64,000 nt of DNA from assembly GCF_020165985.1 (NCBI RefSeq), contig NZ_JAIUKZ010000001.1, positions 372,001 to 436,000 on the forward strand, read 5' to 3'. The notes under the pieces were generated by a model, which saw only the letters and a list, made by a program, of their open reading frames with translations, made no database searches and was not told where the DNA came from. The stretch comes from Bacillus sp. RAR_GA_16 (GTDB lineage Bacteria > Bacillota > Bacilli > Bacillales > Guptibacillaceae). The stretch's first letter is position 1; each line of letters starts with the position of its first letter. The position numbers and the translations under genes were made by a program. Positions 26,563-37,752 of the stretch are shown piece after piece.

Positions 26563-26742
26563 TAAAACGAAAAGCGAAGTAAGCCGTTTAAATCCGACAA
26601 GCGTTGGAAGCTTTTGAATCAGACGCGCTTTTTGCGTCAGAATCAAAAGGTGAAACGATCGAGGATTTGGCTTACGTAGCTGGACACATATTGGACAGAA
26701 ATTGTGAGTGCTATCTAGTTTTCAGGGAATACCCTGTAAAAG
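26563..26742 (+). other. Structured 23S-5S intergenic spacer, operon 1
   Basis: The 180-nt spacer folds on itself. CTTTTGAATCAGACGC pairs with GCGTCAGAATCAAAAG with two mismatches. An outer stem GTAAGCC...AAATCC pairs with GGATTTGGCTTAC. The 3' arm of the 23S processing stalk follows just before 5S. The same spacer recurs in operon 2 (54757-54936). Confidence 0.7.
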
Positions 26743-26859
<117 letters not shown>

Positions 26860-26866
26860 AAAGATG

Positions 26867-26901
26867 AAAGGCGAGAGACCAAATGGTTTCTCGCTTTTTT
26901 T
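26867..26901 (+). terminator. rRNA operon 1 terminator
   Basis: GCGAGAGACCA pairs with TGGTTTCTCGC, followed by TTTTTTTA. The 110 bp from here to the end of yaaC hold nothing else I can support. Confidence 0.88.
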
Positions 26902-27011
26902 ATGTGGTTTTACGGATGGGGTTTTGACTAGCTGAAAGCCTCATGTCCTACGCTCGCTGACTTCATTCCAAAACGACTTTATTATACTCTCCATGCAACC
27001 AACGTTTATCA

Positions 27012-28001
27012 CTACTGCCCTCTTTTATCTAAAAATGCGTAAAGCAGCTTCGGAATTTTTTCAGAAGTTACCTCAAGAAATTGCAAAATAAAAGGAAGAT
27101 CGACAGACTCCTGCGTATGAAACAAATCACCCCACCATTCCGTTTCATATCGGCAAATCATACTTAAATTATATAAAATTAAATAATGTACCATTACTTC
27201 TGTTATAGGATTGTATTGGCCGCGTTCTGCGGGAAGATAAATGCCATTCTTATCATAGAGAAAAGGTCGCTCTTGTATCTCTCTTACAGGCTCCTCAAGT
27301 ACTTGCAACGTAATCAAATCTCGTGAATGCGTAAGAATTTCAACAGAAGAGATACCCTGGTGCTGAAGATAAGACTCAAAACGCTCGACTGTCATATTTA
27401 ATGAATCAAGAATACTTGAAGAGACCGTAAATGAGTTGGGCGTAAGAGAGATCAGTGAGAACGTTGTTGCTTTTTGATTCAGTTTCATGAACAGCGGACT
27501 CATCTCAGGAATAAGCGATAAAAGATCTTCCATCTTATACTTTTCACCTTCCACCTGTTTCACATGAAACATTTTCCTTGAAAAGTATTCAAAAAGGCCG
27601 TTTTTTTGTCCCTTTACTTCATCTTGTAAAAATGAATAATGCCGTTTCTTCCGTTTACGTGATGTAACACCGTGTGCAAGTACATGAGTATCACCAGGAT
27701 AATTTGGATCAATTGTAACTAAACATGCCTTAAGTAACTGAATCATCCCGTAAAAGAGAAGGATTGGTTTTAATTCAGTATTAGCTGTCTCAGCGTGTCG
27801 GTAGTAGCGATCTCCATACTCAATAAAATACATAAAACGATAGCAGGTATCGTAGCTCTTTCGTTCGGCATCTGGAAGTTCAATTTTAGAATAACATTCC
27901 TTTAAATATTGCTGAACATACGAGGCTGAGTGATAGGCAAAGCTGTCTGATTGATGATGTCCAGAATATCCCATTGGAGCCCTCCATGTTTGATAATTCA
28001 A
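27012..28001 (-). CDS. yaaC: YaaC-like protein
   Basis: This 329-residue protein matches the YaaC family by position (between the first rrn operon and guaB, opposite strand) and by its pattern, for instance YSGHHQSDSFAYHSASYVQQYLKECY near the start and LILYNLSMICRYETEWW near residue 270. The function of the family is unknown. No membrane segment or catalytic motif is evident. The gene carries a near-perfect parS site. Confidence 0.85.
   Translation of the reverse strand: MNYQTWRAPMGYSGHHQSDSFAYHSASYVQQYLKECYSKIELPDAERKSYDTCYRFMYFIEYGDRYYRHAETANTELKPILLFYGMIQLLKACLVTIDPNYPGDTHVLAHGVTSRKRKKRHYSFLQDEVKGQKNGLFEYFSRKMFHVKQVEGEKYKMEDLLSLIPEMSPLFMKLNQKATTFSLISLTPNSFTVSSSILDSLNMTVERFESYLQHQGISSVEILTHSRDLITLQVLEEPVREIQERPFLYDKNGIYLPAERGQYNPITEVMVHYLILYNLSMICRYETEWWGDLFHTQESVDLPFILQFLEVTSEKIPKLLYAFLDKRGQ
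27556..27571. promoter_or_regulatory. parS site inside yaaC
   Basis: TGTTTCACATGAAACA matches the parS consensus TGTTTCACGTGAAACA at 15 of 16 positions. It lies on the right side of oriC, opposite the parS in parB, so the origin is flanked by ParB sites on both replichores. Confidence 0.8.
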
Positions 28002-28017
28002 ACTTATTCTATCTTTC

Positions 28018-28046
28018 TTGACAGTAGTTTAACCAATTGATAAGCT
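28018..28046 (+). promoter_or_regulatory. Candidate guaB promoter
   Basis: A perfect -35 TTGACA (28018-28023) is followed after 17 bp by TAAGCT, a weak -10. It lies between the divergent yaaC and guaB. No purine riboswitch is visible. Confidence 0.5.
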
Positions 28047-28075
28047 ACTAATAAAATTTCGGACAATTCGATTAG

Positions 28076-29548
<1,473 letters not shown>

Positions 29549-29608
29549 TAGGGCTTTAGGCATAAGTTATAACAGGTATGTGACAAAAACAGTTGAATAA
29601 GTTCGAAA

Positions 29609-29640
29609 AGTAGATAGGGGACTTTCCTCTATCTATTTTT
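29609..29640 (+). terminator. Terminator after guaB
   Basis: TAGATAGGGG pairs with CCTCTATCTA, followed by TTTTTTTAA. Confidence 0.85.
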
Positions 29641-29697
29641 TTAATTTTAGGTGTGATAGAATAGCGGTTATGTGAGACTTATTTGGAGGTGTAGGGG

Positions 29698-31039
29698 TTG
29701 AAAAACCTTGGTTTGAAGGCCATGATTGCAACCATGGCGATGGTAGTATTATTAGCAGGAACATTTGGTGGAGGCAATGCTGCAAAGGCTGCAGAGGCGC
29801 CAGACATCAAAGCGGAAGCAGCAATCTTAATTGATGCAAGTTCAGGAAAAATTTTATATCAAAAGAATCCTGAATTAACACTCTCACCTGCAAGCATGAC
29901 AAAAATGATGTCGGAGTATTTAGTGCTTGAAGCAATTAGTAAAGGTGAAGTTAGTTGGGATGAGAAAGTTACTGTAAGTGATACGATCCAAAAGTTATCG
30001 CAGAACCGTTCTCTTTCAAACGTACCACTTCGTGTGGATGAACAGTATACAGTTAAGGAATTATATGAAGCGATGGCGATTTACTCTGCCAATGCTGCAA
30101 CAATGGCTCTTGCTGAGCATGTTGCGGGAACAGAAGCAAAATTCGTTGACATGATGAATGCTAAAGCAAAAGAAATGGGCATGAAAGAATACAAGTTCGT
30201 TAATAGTTCTGGGTTAAACAATAGAGACCTTTTAGGAAATCATCCTGCGGGAGAATCCGGATGAAGAAAACATGATGTCTGCTCGTTCCACAGGACTACT
30301 TGCGTATAATCTTTTGAATGATTATCCAGAAGTGCTTGAAACAACAAGTACTCCTGTGAAAAAGTTTCGTGAAGGTACAGATGATGAAATTACTATGAAG
30401 AACTGGAACTGGCTATTGCCTTCTCTTATCTATGCAAATAAATACAAAGTAGAAGGTATTGATGGTCTTAAAACAGGTTCAACTGATTTAGCTGGTTTTG
30501 CGTTTACTGGAACTGCTAAACAGGGAGATATGCGTTTAATTTCAGTAGTAATGAAAACGAACTCTTATGAAGCTCGCTTTGAAGAAACATCAAAATTACT
30601 GAATTATGGTTTTGATCAATTTGAATCAAAGACAATTGTTTCAAAAGGCGATAAAGCAGATGGAAAATCATCGGTTAATGTTGTAAAAGGAAAAGAGAAA
30701 GAAGTTGGCGTAGCTGCTGGTGACTCGTTTGCTTCTGTAACAGAAAAAAATACGGAAGAACCATTTAAACTTAGTTATGAATATGATAAATCTCTTCTTA
30801 ACGAAGATGGAGAATTAACTGCACCGATTAAAGAAGGCGACAAGATCGGAAAAGTTGTTTTAAAATCAACAGGAGAAGATTTTGGTTACATAACAGGAGA
30901 TAAAGGTTCTTCAGTACCTCTTGTAGCAACTGAAACAGTAGAAAAGGCCGGTTGGTTTACACTAACTATGCGTGCCATTGGTGGCTTCTTCTCGGGTGTT
31001 TGGACAAGTGTAGCCGATGCAGTAACAGGGCTGTTTTAA
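29698..31039 (+). pseudogene. dacA: D-alanyl-D-alanine carboxypeptidase DacA (PBP5), frameshifted
   Basis: Two reading frames together make one PBP5-type carboxypeptidase, which trims the terminal D-Ala from peptidoglycan stem peptides. Frame 1 starts at TTG 29698 with a signal peptide (residues 1 to about 31) and has the SxxK motif SMTK and the SxN motif SAN. It stops at TGA 30262-30264. Frame 2 resumes with [12 protein letters not shown] and carries KTG in LKTGSTDLAGF and the C-terminal amphipathic anchor (WFTLTMRAIGGFFSGV). All three catalytic motifs survive. Removing one G from the GGG near 30249 restores HPAENPDEEN in frame. It is either a sequencing insertion or a recent inactivation. 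Confidence 0.85.
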
Positions 31040-31065
31040 TTCATAATAATAGGCTTTATTGGAAA

Positions 31066-31103
31066 AAATACTCTTCGATGCGGTAATCGAGGAGTATTTT
31101 TCT
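31066..31103 (+). terminator. Terminator after dacA
   Basis: AAATACTCTTCGAT pairs with ATCGAGGAGTATTT, followed by TTCT. The gap to pdxS holds a TATAAT (near 31185) but no convincing -35. Confidence 0.8.
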
Positions 31104-31226
31104 AAATCTTTTACGAAATCAAGCCACATGTGATAGGACAAGTCATAAAAAAATGTTACAATAAAAGCGTTTGATAGATGTCGTGTATAATAGACGTTTC
31201 TAAGTATAGATATGGGAGGAATATAG

Positions 31227-32114
31227 ATGAATCAACAAACAGGTACAGATCGTGTAAAACGTGGTATGGCTGAAATGCAAAAAGGCGGCGTTATTATGGA
31301 CGTTGTCAATGCAGAGCAGGCGAAAATTGCAGAAGAAGCTGGTGCAGTAGCAGTAATGGCACTAGAACGAGTACCATCTGATATTCGTGCAGCAGGCGGC
31401 GTAGCACGTATGGCTGATCCTACAATTGTAGAAGACGTAGTGAATGCTGTATCCATTCCAGTAATGGCAAAATGCCGTATTGGTCATATTGTAGAAGCAC
31501 GCGTTCTTGAATCAATGGGCGTTGACTACATTGACGAAAGTGAAGTTCTTACGCCAGTTGACGAAGAATTCCACCTCGATAAGCGTAAGTACACTGTTCC
31601 ATTTGTGTGTGGCGCGCGTAACCTCGGTGAAGCACTGCGCCGTGTAGGTGAAGGTGCAGCCATGCTTCGTACGAAGGGTGAACCTGGAACTGGTAACGTT
31701 GTTGAAGCTGTGCGTCATCAGCGTCTTATTCAATCCCAAATTCGTAAAATCAAGAGCATGTCTGAAGATGAGCTAATGACTGAAGCGAAAAACCTTCAGG
31801 CGCCATTTGAGCTGCTTCTTCAAATTAAAGAACTTGGACGTCTTCCAGTTGTTAACTTTGCTGCTGGTGGTATCGCAACACCTGCAGATGCAGCGCTAAT
31901 GATGGAACTTGGTTCTGACGGCGTATTCGTTGGTTCGGGAATTTTCAAATCAGATAATCCTGAGAAATTTGCTAAAGCGATCGTTGAAGCAACGACTCAC
32001 TATCAGGATTATGAGTTGATCGCAAACATTTCAAAGAACCTTGGTATCGCAATGCCAGGAATTGAAATTTCTTCACTTAAGCCATCAGACCGCATGCAAG
32101 AGCGCGGTTGGTAA
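31227..32114 (+). CDS. pdxS: Pyridoxal 5'-phosphate synthase, lyase subunit PdxS
   Basis: This 295-residue TIM-barrel enzyme condenses ribose 5-phosphate, glyceraldehyde 3-phosphate and ammonia to PLP. The N-terminus [20 protein letters not shown] and the catalytic lysine region [19 protein letters not shown] (about residue 80) are intact. The phosphate-binding [19 protein letters not shown] and GVFVGSGIF are also intact. PdxT follows after a hairpin. Confidence 0.97.
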   Translation: MNQQTGTDRVKRGMAEMQKGGVIMDVVNAEQAKIAEEAGAVAVMALERVPSDIRAAGGVARMADPTIVEDVVNAVSIPVMAKCRIGHIVEARVLESMGVDYIDESEVLTPVDEEFHLDKRKYTVPFVCGARNLGEALRRVGEGAAMLRTKGEPGTGNVVEAVRHQRLIQSQIRKIKSMSEDELMTEAKNLQAPFELLLQIKELGRLPVVNFAAGGIATPADAALMMELGSDGVFVGSGIFKSDNPEKFAKAIVEATTHYQDYELIANISKNLGIAMPGIEISSLKPSDRMQERGW

Positions 32115-32123
32115 AATGATTGA

Positions 32124-32152
32124 TCCCCACCTGCGCAGTCGTAAGGTGGGGT
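32124..32152 (+). terminator. Intercistronic hairpin between pdxS and pdxT
   Basis: CCCCACCT pairs with AGGTGGGG across a loop of about 11 nt, with only a weak T-rich tail (TTCTTACTT). It could be a partial terminator or an mRNA-stabilising structure for pdxS. Confidence 0.6.
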
Positions 32153-32187
32153 TCTTACTTAGATAAAGATAAGGAGTCGAGAGCAGT

Positions 32188-32781
32188 ATGGTGAAAGTTG
32201 GCGTCCTTGGACTGCAAGGTGCAATTAGAGAACATGTGAAAGCACTTGAAACAAAAGAAGCAGAGATCGTAGTCGTAAAACGTGTTGAACAGCTTGAGGA
32301 TTTAGATGGACTCGTGCTGCCTGGTGGAGAAAGTACGACAATGCGTCGTTTAATAGATCAATATGGTTTTCTTGAACCACTGAAGGCTTTTGCAGCTGAG
32401 AAGCCTATCTTTGGAACGTGTGCTGGATTAATTCTTCTTTCAAAGCATATTGAAGGAGTGGACGGATCTCATATTGGTGTGATGGATGTAAAAGCAAAAA
32501 GAAATGCATTTGGGCGTCAGCGTGAAAGCTTTGAAGCTCCGTTACCAATTAAAGGATTAGAAGAAGATTTTATAGGTGTCTTCATCCGAGCTCCTTATAT
32601 TGAAGAAGTGGGAGAAGAGGTTGAAGTACTTGCTACGTTTAATGATAAAATTGTAGCGGCACGACACGGACGTTTTCTTGCTTGTGCTTTCCATCCAGAA
32701 CTAACTGACGATGATCGCATGCATCAAATGTTTATTGACATGGTTTTGGAATTTAAGAAAGAAGGACTTGCAACGGAGTAA
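32188..32781 (+). CDS. pdxT: Pyridoxal 5'-phosphate synthase, glutaminase subunit PdxT
   Basis: This 197-residue class I glutamine amidotransferase supplies ammonia to PdxS. The N-terminus is [18 protein letters not shown]. The nucleophile is Cys in [11 protein letters not shown] (about residue 79), and the His-Glu dyad is in ACAFHPELT near residue 173. The PdxT signature [12 protein letters not shown] is present. Confidence 0.96.
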   Translation: MVKVGVLGLQGAIREHVKALETKEAEIVVVKRVEQLEDLDGLVLPGGESTTMRRLIDQYGFLEPLKAFAAEKPIFGTCAGLILLSKHIEGVDGSHIGVMDVKAKRNAFGRQRESFEAPLPIKGLEEDFIGVFIRAPYIEEVGEEVEVLATFNDKIVAARHGRFLACAFHPELTDDDRMHQMFIDMVLEFKKEGLATE

Positions 32782-32857
32782 CTTTTCGTGTAAATTATTA
32801 CGTACCAAGAAGAAGAGTATTCTTTTTCTGCAAATGACGAATGATAAACGAAAACGT

Positions 32858-33075
32858 TGACGGGAAATAGTAATAGATGTTCAATGCCAAGAGAGTCGAT
32901 GTGTGGTGCGAATCGATCATTGAACCCTGTGAATCCATCCCTGAGTAGGAAGCTGAAGGAAGTAAGCTTTCTCGGAGCAGACCGTTATTCTGTTAAGAGG
33001 CAGACCATTGTCTGCAATCAGGGTGGCAACGCGGGTAGCTCTCGTCCCTTTATAGGGGATGAGGGCTTTTTTGTA
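32858..33075 (+). promoter_or_regulatory. T-box riboswitch of serS
   Basis: The leader has T-box hallmarks in order. There is an AGTA motif early in stem I (near 32869) and the stem I terminal loop TGGTGCGAA. The specifier region GAATCCATCC has serine codon TCC at 32934-32936 followed by A. The T-box proper is AGGGTGGCAACGCGG (from 33020). A terminator with arms CTCGTCCC/GGGGATGAG and a T run ends near 33073. Uncharged tRNA-Ser should stabilise the antiterminator and switch serS on. Confidence 0.93.
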
Positions 33076-33102
33076 TTCAAAAACCGTCCCTATCACTCTT
33101 AA

Positions 33103-34425
<1,323 letters not shown>

Positions 34426-34430
34426 ACATG

Positions 34431-34462
34431 ATAAAGAGCAGAGAAATCTGCTCTTTATTTTT
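34431..34462 (+). terminator. Terminator after serS
   Basis: AAAGAGCAGA pairs with TCTGCTCTTT, followed by ATTTTTTAT. The next 95 bp hold no gene. Confidence 0.82.
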
Positions 34463-34556
34463 TATCTCTAATCGTGTATAGTAATAAGTGTCGATTTTCG
34501 ACATCATTCGTCTAAATGTTTAACGAAAACTTTTTTTAAAAAGTTTTGTTATTCCG

Positions 34557-34585
34557 TTGACATTATTCTAAGACGATGATATTAT
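34557..34585 (+). promoter_or_regulatory. Sigma-A promoter of tRNA-Ser
   Basis: A perfect TTGACA (34557-34562), a 17-bp spacer and TATTAT (34580-34585) end 36 bp before the tRNA. Confidence 0.85.
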
Positions 34586-34621
34586 ATTACTTGTCGCAGT
34601 TAGTTAATAACTTTTTAACAC

Positions 34622-34714
34622 GGAGGAATACCCAAGTCTGGCTGAAGGGATCGGTCTTGAAAACCGACAGGGGCTTAGTCGCCCGCGGGGGTTCGAATCC
34701 CTCTTCCTCCTCCA
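34622..34714 (+). tRNA. tRNA-Ser (anticodon UGA)
   Basis: This 93-nt type II tRNA has a GGAGGAA/TTCCTCC acceptor stem, anticodon TGA at 34658-34660 in the loop CTTGAAA, a long variable arm and an encoded CCA. The discriminator base before CCA is T, whereas the other tRNA-Ser here has the usual G. Confidence 0.95.
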
Positions 34715-34758
34715 TTTACTAATTAATAACCAACGCGCATATAATTTGGAGATTATAT

Positions 34759-34793
34759 TTCGACCGCTGTCATCGCCGACAGCGGTTTTTCTA
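34759..34793 (+). terminator. Terminator after tRNA-Ser
   Basis: ACCGCTGTC pairs with GACAGCGGT, followed by TTTTC. Confidence 0.8.
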
Positions 34794-34811
34794 TGTGCAA
34801 TTATCGTAAGG

Positions 34812-34846
34812 AAAAAAGCTATCCATTTTGGATAGCTTTTTTTAGA
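34812..34846. terminator. Terminator of the dgk-dck operon (bidirectional)
   Basis: AAAAAAGCTATCC pairs with GGATAGCTTTTTT around an ATTTT loop. On the minus strand it directly follows the dck stop. Confidence 0.85.
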
Positions 34847-35515
34847 TTAACGACTTAGTTGTGGGATTTGCTGAAACTTCTGTTCAATCCGTTTTAAAAT
34901 AAGTTCAACAGAAGATGGATCGTTTACGAGATCATACTCATTTATATTTAAGCGAAGAATCGGACAGGCGTTGAAACTGTCGATCCAGTTTGTGTAGCGC
35001 TCGTACATTTCTTCCCAATAAGCGATTGGAGTTTGTTGCTCCATCGGACGACCGCGTTCTTTAATACGACCGACAACATCTTCAAAAGAGCCTTCGAGGT
35101 AAATCATCAGATCTGGGTGTGGGAAGAAGGGTGTCATCACCATGGATTGAAAAAGGTTTGTGTAGGTGTCATAGTCAACAGCCGACATTGTTCCTTTCTC
35201 ATAATGCATTTTCGCAAAGATACCTGTATCTTCATAAATAGACCGATCTTGAACAAACCCTCCACCATATTCAAACATTCTCTTCTGCTCTTTGAAGCGT
35301 TCGGCGAGGAAGTAAATTTGCAAGTGAAAGCTCCAGCGAGAAAAGTCATTATAGAATTTCTCTAAATAAGGATTGTTATCTACTTTTTCAAGAGAAGTCC
35401 TAAATTGTAAGGCGTTCGCTAATGAACTTGTAATCGTAGACTTCCCAACGCCAACCGTACCAGCAATTGTAATAACGGCGTCCTGCGGGATGTTATATTT
35501 TTCTCTGAGATTCAT
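34847..35515 (-). CDS. dck: Deoxyadenosine/deoxycytidine kinase
   Basis: This 222-residue kinase phosphorylates deoxyadenosine and deoxycytidine for nucleotide salvage. The P-loop is GTVGVGKST (about 19-27). The segment DNNPYLEKFYNDFSRWSFHLQ and the DRS motif in QDRSIYEDTGIFA are typical of the dNK family. It closely resembles B. subtilis Dck (YaaF). Its start overlaps the dgk stop by 4 bp. Confidence 0.94.
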   Translation of the reverse strand: MNLREKYNIPQDAVITIAGTVGVGKSTITSSLANALQFRTSLEKVDNNPYLEKFYNDFSRWSFHLQIYFLAERFKEQKRMFEYGGGFVQDRSIYEDTGIFAKMHYEKGTMSAVDYDTYTNLFQSMVMTPFFPHPDLMIYLEGSFEDVVGRIKERGRPMEQQTPIAYWEEMYERYTNWIDSFNACPILRLNINEYDLVNDPSSVELILKRIEQKFQQIPQLSR

Positions 35516-36153
35516 TTTACAGGGTCTCCTTCTTTCAATGTTTTTTCGAGGGATTGGAAGATGGTGAGTAAATCATCTTGATTCGACACAAAATCCATCT
35601 CATCACCATTGAAACGGAGCACAGGAATATTTGGATGTTGTGCTTCAAATTCTTGCATAAACCGTTCATAATCAGAAGAAAGACGTTCGAGGTAAGCGGG
35701 ATCGATGCTTTTTTCAATCTGTCTTCCTCGCTGTGATATACGATTTAGCAGCGTTTCAAGGCTAGCATTTAAATAGATAATGACGTTCGGTTCCGGCATT
35801 CCCTCGGTTAGAATGTCATAGATCTTCATATATTTAGAAAAGTGCTTGTCACTAAGTGTCTGTTGGGCAAATATCTTATTTTTAAAGATGTGATAATCGG
35901 AAATAACGGGAAGCTGCTTTGATAAATGATGCTTCTCCATTTCCTCTAACTGTTTGTATCGATGGCTGAGAAAAAACATCTCGGTTTGGAAGCTCCACTC
36001 TTCAATGTTGTCGTAAAACTTACCGAGAAATGGATTCTCTTCTACGATTTCTTGAAAAAGTTCAAATTGATAATGAGCAGCAATGGCTCGTGATAGGGAG
36101 GTCTTTCCAACTCCGATGGGGCCTTCGACGGCAATAAATGGGGTCTGATTCAT
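35512..36153 (-). CDS. dgk: Deoxyguanosine kinase
   Basis: This salvage kinase of 213 residues starts at the ATG at 36153, preceded by GGAGGAG. Translation from further upstream would add an unconserved basic stretch. The N-terminus MNQTPFIAVEGPIGVGKTSL contains the P-loop. NPFLGKFYDNIEEWSFQTEMFF and SDYHIFKNKIFA match Dgk (YaaG). It is the first gene of the dgk-dck pair, as in B. subtilis. Confidence 0.93.
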   Translation of the reverse strand: MNQTPFIAVEGPIGVGKTSLSRAIAAHYQFELFQEIVEENPFLGKFYDNIEEWSFQTEMFFLSHRYKQLEEMEKHHLSKQLPVISDYHIFKNKIFAQQTLSDKHFSKYMKIYDILTEGMPEPNVIIYLNASLETLLNRISQRGRQIEKSIDPAYLERLSSDYERFMQEFEAQHPNIPVLRFNGDEMDFVSNQDDLLTIFQSLEKTLKEGDPVK

Positions 36154-36333
36154 ACGTATCCTCCTCCGTCGTTTCCTATAGCAGACCTTGCTTATCTTTG
36201 AATAGACAAAGATTATTGTAGCATACACCACGATCTGTTGACAGGGCTAAAGCAAGCAAGTTAGAGGTAAATAAAGCCTGCCAGTTTGAAGTCTAAATGG
36301 TGTAGGGAATGACACTAACAAAGGAGTGAAATC

Positions 36334-37530
36334 ATGGATTCTAATCAGATCTTAATTTTACTGTTCATTGGTTATTTAGTGTATACAATCGATAACAAGC
36401 AAAAGAACTTTCCGGCACCACTGGTTTTATTAGGGTTAGGAATTGGCCTTTCTTACCTTCCATTCTTTAGTTCCGTACATATTACGAAAGACATTATCTT
36501 TGAATGGTTTCTCCCTGCCCTTCTGTTTATTTCCGCTTATCAATTTCCATTCGCCCATCTAAAAAAGCACGCTGGTATCATTGCTGCATTAAGCACGCTA
36601 GGACTACTATTTAGTGCTCTTATTCTAGGAAGTTTCCTCTTTATTGTGAGTGGGGCATTTTTGTCATTATCCTTTGTTGGCGCTTTATTAATTGCCTCTA
36701 TCCTTACTCCAACCGATCCTGTTTCTGTCGTCTCGATACTCAAACAGGCTTCAAAAGATCCGAAAATAGCCGATGTGGTTGAAGGGGAGTCAATGGTTAA
36801 CGATGGAACGAGTATCGTTCTTTTTACAGTGTTTGCTGGCATGTATCTTGGTGGTGAGAGATTTTCGATTAGTTCGTTTATTTATGACTTTGCTTTAGTG
36901 TCTATTGGAGGAATTGCGATCGGGGCCATATTTAGTTGGATCGTCTGTCGAGCCATTTCTTTTACACATCAGCGACAATATCAGGTGATGCTAAGTATCG
37001 TTCTCGCTTATGGGAGTTTTTATGTAGCAGAAAATCTTGGTGTATCAGGTGTTCTTTCTGTTGTGGCTGCAGGGATCATGCTTTCTTATGAACTTGATGG
37101 CTTTATTAAAGAATCGCACTATAGAGAATACCTCAATAGCTTCTGGGAAGTCGTAGAGCCAAGTATTCTTGCCCTAATTTTTCTATTGATCGGTATTGAA
37201 ACAACGAACTATCTAGACTTTAATCATTGGATATTTGCCGGATTGATTTTTCTCGCTTCCATTGTCGTTCGATTTCTTGTCCTCGCTGGTATCATTAAAT
37301 CGTTTTCAGCATGGCGCAGCGAATTTAATTGGAAGGACATTTCGCTTGTGACGTGGTCTGGCATTCGAGGAACAATGTCGGTTGCACTACTTTTAAGCTT
37401 GGAATCAGAATATGGAACAGGAGATAGCACATTAATTTCACTTACATTCGGTGCCGTATTGCTCTCGCTAGTGTTTCAAAGCGTGACAATCTATCCGATG
37501 TCGAGTTATTTTGAGAAAAAGGCAAAATAG
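36334..37530 (+). CDS. CPA1-family cation/proton antiporter
   Basis: This 398-residue membrane protein has about 11-12 hydrophobic segments. It carries the CPA1/NhaP signature motifs ASILTPTDPVSVVSIL (near residue 125) and EGESMVNDGTSIVLF, where the Asp after Asn is the usual ion-binding residue. A later SWIRGTMSVAL-like segment reads WSGIRGTMSVALLLS. It probably exchanges Na+ or K+ for H+, useful under salt or alkaline stress. It has no long C-terminal cytoplasmic domain. It occupies the place of yaaH in B. subtilis. Confidence 0.88.
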   Translation: MDSNQILILLFIGYLVYTIDNKQKNFPAPLVLLGLGIGLSYLPFFSSVHITKDIIFEWFLPALLFISAYQFPFAHLKKHAGIIAALSTLGLLFSALILGSFLFIVSGAFLSLSFVGALLIASILTPTDPVSVVSILKQASKDPKIADVVEGESMVNDGTSIVLFTVFAGMYLGGERFSISSFIYDFALVSIGGIAIGAIFSWIVCRAISFTHQRQYQVMLSIVLAYGSFYVAENLGVSGVLSVVAAGIMLSYELDGFIKESHYREYLNSFWEVVEPSILALIFLLIGIETTNYLDFNHWIFAGLIFLASIVVRFLVLAGIIKSFSAWRSEFNWKDISLVTWSGIRGTMSVALLLSLESEYGTGDSTLISLTFGAVLLSLVFQSVTIYPMSSYFEKKAK

Positions 37531-37558
37531 ACGCTGAACATGAAGCGTCTTTTTTTTG
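37529..37558 (+). terminator. Terminator after the antiporter gene
   Basis: AGACGCT pairs with AGCGTCT across GAACATGA, followed by eight T residues. Confidence 0.85.
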
Positions 37559-37621
37559 TTGCGCCATCATTTGAAGCAAATAGGAGTCTATATTCACTCG
37601 TAGAGTCCTTCAAGTATACGG

Positions 37622-37716
37622 AATTCCGCGATATTTTCGTTTTTTTCCGCGAAAAGCACATTTATTTCCGCGATAATCGTAATATATCCGCGAAAATAGA
37701 ATTAATTCCGCGAACG
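37622..37716 (+). repeat. Five-unit CCGCG array, 20-21 bp phase (array 1)
   Basis: CCGCG occurs at 37626, 37647, 37668, 37688 and 37708, each preceded by T-rich and followed by A-rich bases (consensus about WTTCCGCGAWAWT). The spacings are 21, 21, 20 and 20 bp, two helical turns. The last unit ends ATTAATTCCGCGAACG. The same array, inverted, occurs at 55146-55238. Confidence 0.85.
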
Positions 37717-37752
37717 AGCGGGGTGGGAGTTTTTCAAAGAGCGCTTTAGTTT

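Noticed and set aside
30240-30275. Programmed ribosomal frameshifting in dacA
   Set aside because: There is no slippery heptamer, stimulatory stem or internal Shine-Dalgarno; a one-base indel explains it better.
32857-33102. An 81-codon frame before serS
   Set aside because: It coincides with the T-box leader and ends inside its terminator.
37622-37716. CRISPR array
   Set aside because: The repeats are about 10 bp with 10-bp gaps, far shorter than CRISPR repeats and spacers, and there are no cas genes.
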